Shown: one piece after another, positions 4,566 through 7,200 of the stretch
How the letters are laid out: every line of letters starts with the position of its first letter
How positions within the stretch are numbered: position 1 is the first letter of the stretch
Source of the DNA: Dehalococcoidia bacterium
GTDB lineage: Bacteria > Chloroflexota > Dehalococcoidia > SHYD01 > SHYC01
Assembly (NCBI GenBank): GCA_016844365.1
Contig: JAENIT010000042.1
Location: 1 to 7,200, forward strand
Direction of reading: 5' to 3'
Length of the DNA stretch: 7,200 nt
The notes under the pieces: generated by a model
What the model was told of the DNA's origin: nothing
What the model saw: the letters and a program-made list of their open reading frames with translations, nothing else
The model's database searches: none
Position numbers and translations under genes: made by a program

Positions 4566-6296
4566 CTAGGTGACAAGGAGGGGCTGGAGTCTCCGCTTGA
4601 GCCGCTCTCCTGCTAGACTGCCCAAAGTGCCCAGTATCACGTAGAAAATGATGGCGAGAAAGATACCAAAGAAGCTATACCCACCGCCTGAGATGTTTTG
4701 AACGGCCACAGTGGGCAGGAGGATGAAAATCCCATAAAGTCCGCCTATGATGCCCCCGTACACCCAGGCATGACTGCTGGGAGGACGCACCTGAACCAGT
4801 AGATAGGTGCCTCCGAGGATGCCCACCCAGATTGCGATTTCATAGGCCTTTGAAGCCGGAAATCCTACACCGAGAAGCCTGGAAACCCCACCCAACAACG
4901 TTACTATGAAGAGGAATGGTGCGGTGGCTATGAGCAGATTTCCCAGTCCAAAGAGAACGTCAGGGAGGGAAAGCTCTGCAACCGTTTCCTTGACTGCTGC
5001 TACCACCAGCGCAGGCACGGCTTTAATACGTTCGGCTGGCGTGAGACGAGCAATCTCCTCCACATCTTCATCGCCGAAAAGGTCTTGCTGCTCTTCCATT
5101 GCCTTGGGGGCAAGAAGCTTGGCCAGGGTCTGGATGTCCTTGTAAATCTGACTCTCCTTATTGCTAATGGCGAAGGGCACGCCTTGGTTCACCGCGTACA
5201 CGGCTACAAGCCCATTGCTGGATATTGTCGCTACCGCTTGCTGTCCTATAGAGGCCTGCACATCAGCGACCGTTAATCCTCCCACGGGACTAGCCCGGTT
5301 CACAACCAGGGCCAGTTTCTCTCTGGGGTAGTCCAGCTTGGTAGTAACAGTGTCAATAAATAGACGCACGTTCTTAAGGGAGGACATCTCCATGGTGGTC
5401 ATCACAAGGATCAGGTCCGCAGCATCCAGAGCCGCTATGGAAACTTCTGAGAAAGAGGAGTGGGTGTCCACGATTATAAACTCATATAACTCCCTGAGGA
5501 TGGTCATGACCATAGTGACGTGCTCGGCGGTTACCATCTCGGTCTCTTCAGGGGTGGGTGGAGCCAAAAGCACCTTTACTCCGGAGGGGTGCTGCTGGAG
5601 GATACTGTCCAAGAGTTGGCCGTCAATCTCGTTGATATGAGGTATAAGGTCGGCCATAGTCCTTCGCGGCTCCAGGTTGAGCATGACGCCTACATCACCA
5701 AAGGGGTACGAGAGATCCACCAGAGCCACGGCCCTATTGGCCTCCTGCCTGAGGATAGTGGCCAGATTCACAGCAAGTGTGGTCTTGCCGGTGCCACCCT
5801 TGGGGCTGAAGATGGTGATGACCTTGCCCATGACCTGGGCTTGCTCCTCAGTGTCATCATGCTGGATCATAGTGTTGGCCTCTGACACTCTCCTGGTCAT
5901 CACGGCCAGAAGATGTCTCATCGCACCCAGGTTGCTTAGAAGAAAACGGTCGAAGTCCTCCTTGGTCAATGTTAAAAGTTCAGCGTCGCCCACCACTGCA
6001 ACCCTGGCGGACCGAGCTTCCCCAGTGAGTAGGGACATCTCTCCAAAGGAGTCCCCCTCACCGAACACTGCCAGGATCTTCTCATGGCCTGCTTCATCGA
6101 AGACAGAGGCCTTAGCGCGCCCCGCCTCTACAATAAACAGGGCGTCTCCCGGGTCGCCTTGCTCAAAGACGACACTCCCCCGCTTAAAACGGCGGAGTTT
6201 GAGAAGAGTGTCTAACTCTCCCAACTCCTCGTCTGAGAAAGTGGAGAAGAGACGTACTCTTCTAAGAAGTTCAGTTTTGTTCTCTTCCTCTGCCAT
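4566..6296 (-). CDS. Three-domain protein: cNMP-binding domain, MinD/CpaE-like ATPase, membrane domain
   Basis: The 576-residue protein joins three parts. Residues about 10-137 are a cyclic-nucleotide-binding (CAP-type) domain, with the phosphate cassette FGEMSLLTGEARSARV at 84-99 keeping E86 and R95, so it may really bind cAMP or cGMP. Residues about 156-397 are a ParA/MinD/CpaE ATPase. It has the deviant Walker A KGGTGKTT (166-173, with both lysines K166 and K171), an A' aspartate D194 in ALVDLSYPFGD, and Walker B FIIVDTHS (D277). An acidic linker (400-415) leads to four predicted membrane helices at about 454-473, 483-502, 510-530 and 540-560. There is no HTH, so it is not a CRP-type transcription factor. 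The ATG at 6296 has GGAGGAG at 6312-6318 upstream, with a long 15-nt gap. It is the first gene of the operon with mtaB (11 nt apart) and the AmaP-like gene. CpaE-type proteins position pilus or division machinery; the role here is not known. Confidence 0.88.
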   Translation of the reverse strand: MAEEENKTELLRRVRLFSTFSDEELGELDTLLKLRRFKRGSVVFEQGDPGDALFIVEAGRAKASVFDEAGHEKILAVFGEGDSFGEMSLLTGEARSARVAVVGDAELLTLTKEDFDRFLLSNLGAMRHLLAVMTRRVSEANTMIQHDDTEEQAQVMGKVITIFSPKGGTGKTTLAVNLATILRQEANRAVALVDLSYPFGDVGVMLNLEPRRTMADLIPHINEIDGQLLDSILQQHPSGVKVLLAPPTPEETEMVTAEHVTMVMTILRELYEFIIVDTHSSFSEVSIAALDAADLILVMTTMEMSSLKNVRLFIDTVTTKLDYPREKLALVVNRASPVGGLTVADVQASIGQQAVATISSNGLVAVYAVNQGVPFAISNKESQIYKDIQTLAKLLAPKAMEEQQDLFGDEDVEEIARLTPAERIKAVPALVVAAVKETVAELSLPDVLFGLGNLLIATAPFLFIVTLLGGVSRLLGVGFPASKAYEIAIWVGILGGTYLLVQVRPPSSHAWVYGGIIGGLYGIFILLPTVAVQNISGGGYSFFGIFLAIIFYVILGTLGSLAGERLKRRLQPLLVT

Positions 6297-6311
6297 GATT
6301 AGATACCCGCG

Positions 6312-6318
6312 CTCCTCC
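6312..6318 (-). promoter_or_regulatory. Shine-Dalgarno of the cNMP/MinD-like gene
   Basis: On the minus strand this reads GGAGGAG. The distance to the ATG at 6296-6294 is 15 nt, longer than usual, yet no other in-frame start lies nearer. It is the only strong ribosome binding site in the leader. Confidence 0.6.
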
Positions 6319-6350
6319 GATGGTTATTTATCAAACGATAATATAGTAAA

Positions 6351-6380
6351 AGTGTATCATTTGCTTATAATTAGGGTCAA
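6351..6380 (-). promoter_or_regulatory. Sigma-70-like promoter of the cNMP/MinD-mtaB-amaP operon
   Basis: On the minus strand TTGACC (6380-6375) is followed after 18 bp by TACACT (6356-6351), in a very AT-rich stretch. Transcription would start near 6344, leaving a leader of about 48 nt before the ATG. Other AT-rich hexamers nearby could serve as -10, so the start may differ by several bases. Confidence 0.55.
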
Positions 6381-6391
6381 ATATGTCGTGA

Positions 6392-6420
6392 AATCGGTCT
6401 GTAATCCTCACAGGTCGATT
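6392..6420. promoter_or_regulatory. 11-7-11 inverted repeat upstream of the promoter, possible activator site
   Basis: AATCGGTCTGT at 6392-6402 and ACAGGTCGATT at 6410-6420 pair at 9 of 11 positions around a 7-base centre. The centre (6406) is about 62 bp upstream of the inferred transcription start on the minus strand, the usual place for a class I activator. It is not a canonical CRP site. The rest of the upstream spacer, 6421-6548, shows no gene, and no terminator for pyrG that I would trust. Confidence 0.4.
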
Positions 6421-6548
6421 AGGCATGAAGATGCAGTATGGAGAGAGGCGACCACTACCGCCACGCTTTTTTAATTAGCCATGCGATATTCTTCTAGCAA
6501 GGAAGATGAAGATTTATCTATGTTGGAATAGTATGGTCCGAAGGTCTG

Positions 6549-7199
6549 TTACTCTATTAATGTCGACAGAGAGATCTGGTCTCCCTCGCGCAAGACGCGA
6601 TTGGCTTCTACCATGAAACTCTGAAACAGGGGATGGGGACGGTTCGGTCTGGAGCGAAACTCAGGGTGAAACTGTACTCCCACCATCCACGGGTGTTCTG
6701 TCAGCTCTGCTATCTCCACCAGTTGGCCGTCAGGAGATAAACCACTGAGTACTAATCCCCCCTTCTCTAAAAGGCCCCTATAGTTGTTGTTGAACTCAAA
6801 GCGGTGACGATGGCGCTCGTGGACTACGCTCTCTCCATAGGCCGATGCCGCCTTGGTTCCAGGAACCAGGTAGCAGGGATAGGCTCCCAGGCGCATAGTT
6901 CCGCCTGCATCAGACACGGATTGCTGCTCTGGGAGCAGGTCAATAACCGGATGAGGGGTATCGGGAGCGAACTCTGTGGAGTGGGGCTCATCGGAGTTGA
7001 GCAAGTGCCGGGTGTACTCGATAACCATTATCTGCATTCCCAGGCATAGGCCCAGGTAGGGGATGTGGTTTTCCCTTGCGTACCTGGCAGCCGCGATCAT
7101 CCCCTCCACGCCCCGGTACCCGAACCCCCCCGGCACCACAATCCCCTTAACGGATGACAGAAGAGCTTCTGGTCCTATTGCCTCCAAGGTCTCGGAATC
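6549..7199 (-). CDS. pyrG: CTP synthase, C-terminal glutaminase domain (5' end outside window)
   Basis: The frame is open to the window edge and ends with TAA at 6551-6549, giving 216 residues of the class I glutamine amidotransferase domain of CTP synthase. The enzyme makes CTP from UTP, ATP and glutamine. The catalytic triad is visible: nucleophile C52 in YLGLCLGMQ, and H178 and E180 in GVQFHPEF. The oxyanion-region VVPGGFGYRG (21-30) and the CTP-synthase-specific HSTEF, TMRLG and ERHRHRFEFNN segments are also present, which separates it from other amidotransferases. The synthase domain lies beyond the right edge. It ends 252 nt before the cNMP/MinD-like gene on the same strand, and that gene has its own promoter, so the two are probably separate units. 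The TTG at 7187 is an internal codon. Confidence 0.96.
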   Translation of the reverse strand, partial: DSETLEAIGPEALLSSVKGIVVPGGFGYRGVEGMIAAARYARENHIPYLGLCLGMQIMVIEYTRHLLNSDEPHSTEFAPDTPHPVIDLLPEQQSVSDAGGTMRLGAYPCYLVPGTKAASAYGESVVHERHRHRFEFNNNYRGLLEKGGLVLSGLSPDGQLVEIAELTEHPWMVGVQFHPEFRSRPNRPHPLFQSFMVEANRVLREGDQISLSTLIE

Positions 7200-7200
7200 A

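Noticed and set aside
6447..6472. GGCG/CGCC stem followed by a run of six T on the plus strand, resembling a terminator
   Set aside because: Only four pairs with an eight-base loop, and the T run is four bases away; no plus-strand transcript is expected there, and on the minus strand there is no T-tract in the right place for pyrG.
5677..6474. Long open frame on the plus strand opposite the cNMP/MinD-like gene (265 codons)
   Set aside because: Its translation is low-complexity Ser/Arg/Thr-rich with no motif, and it is an antisense shadow of a gene with clear conserved domains.

Overview
The window is a piece of bacterial chromosome with no phage, transposase, rRNA, tRNA or CRISPR array that I can see. 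GC content is about 60% in most genes I sampled. The gene mix is a riboflavin operon with ribD then ribE, CTP synthase, the tRNA methylthiotransferase MtaB, an AmaP/Asp23-type membrane protein and a cyclic-nucleotide-binding MinD-like ATPase. This mix suggests a Chloroflexota bacterium, perhaps Dehalococcoidia-like. That placement is inference from protein style and was not tested against any database.

Plus strand, 1-2423: the 3' part of ribD (reductase domain) is followed after 6 nt by ribE (riboflavin synthase). RibE does not stop at its usual end. After two complete lumazine-binding repeats (about residues 1-189) the frame runs on for 82 residues. The last 64 or so look like a small toxin-antitoxin antitoxin. 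One base after the RibE stop comes a complete PIN-domain ribonuclease toxin (1571-1957) with the acidic active-site residues in place. A strong Shine-Dalgarno, AGGAG, lies 7 nt before an in-frame internal ATG at 1375, so the antitoxin may be made alone, as a RibE fusion, or both. GC content falls from about 60% to about 42-47% exactly across the tail and the toxin, which points to a toxin-antitoxin cassette joined to the end of ribE. A zinc-ribbon/OB-fold DUF35 protein follows (1974-2423), without its usual thiolase partner.

The convergent junction (2424-2491) holds a small hairpin. Minus strand, 6296 to 2492: a three-gene operon of a 576-residue protein (cNMP-binding domain, MinD/CpaE-type ATPase, four-helix membrane domain), then mtaB, then an AmaP-like protein. 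The genes are 11 nt apart or overlap by 4 nt. mtaB contains several repeat-like palindromic insertions kept in frame. A sigma-70-like promoter (6351-6380) precedes the operon, and an 11-7-11 inverted repeat (6392-6420) is centred about 62 bp upstream of the likely transcription start.

The rest of the upstream spacer, 6421-6548, shows nothing convincing. On its far side lies the 3' part of pyrG (CTP synthase glutaminase domain), also on the minus strand and running off the window end.

The most unusual points are the riboflavin synthase-antitoxin fusion next to a PIN toxin, and the cNMP/ATPase/membrane three-part fusion co-transcribed with an Asp23-type membrane anchor.
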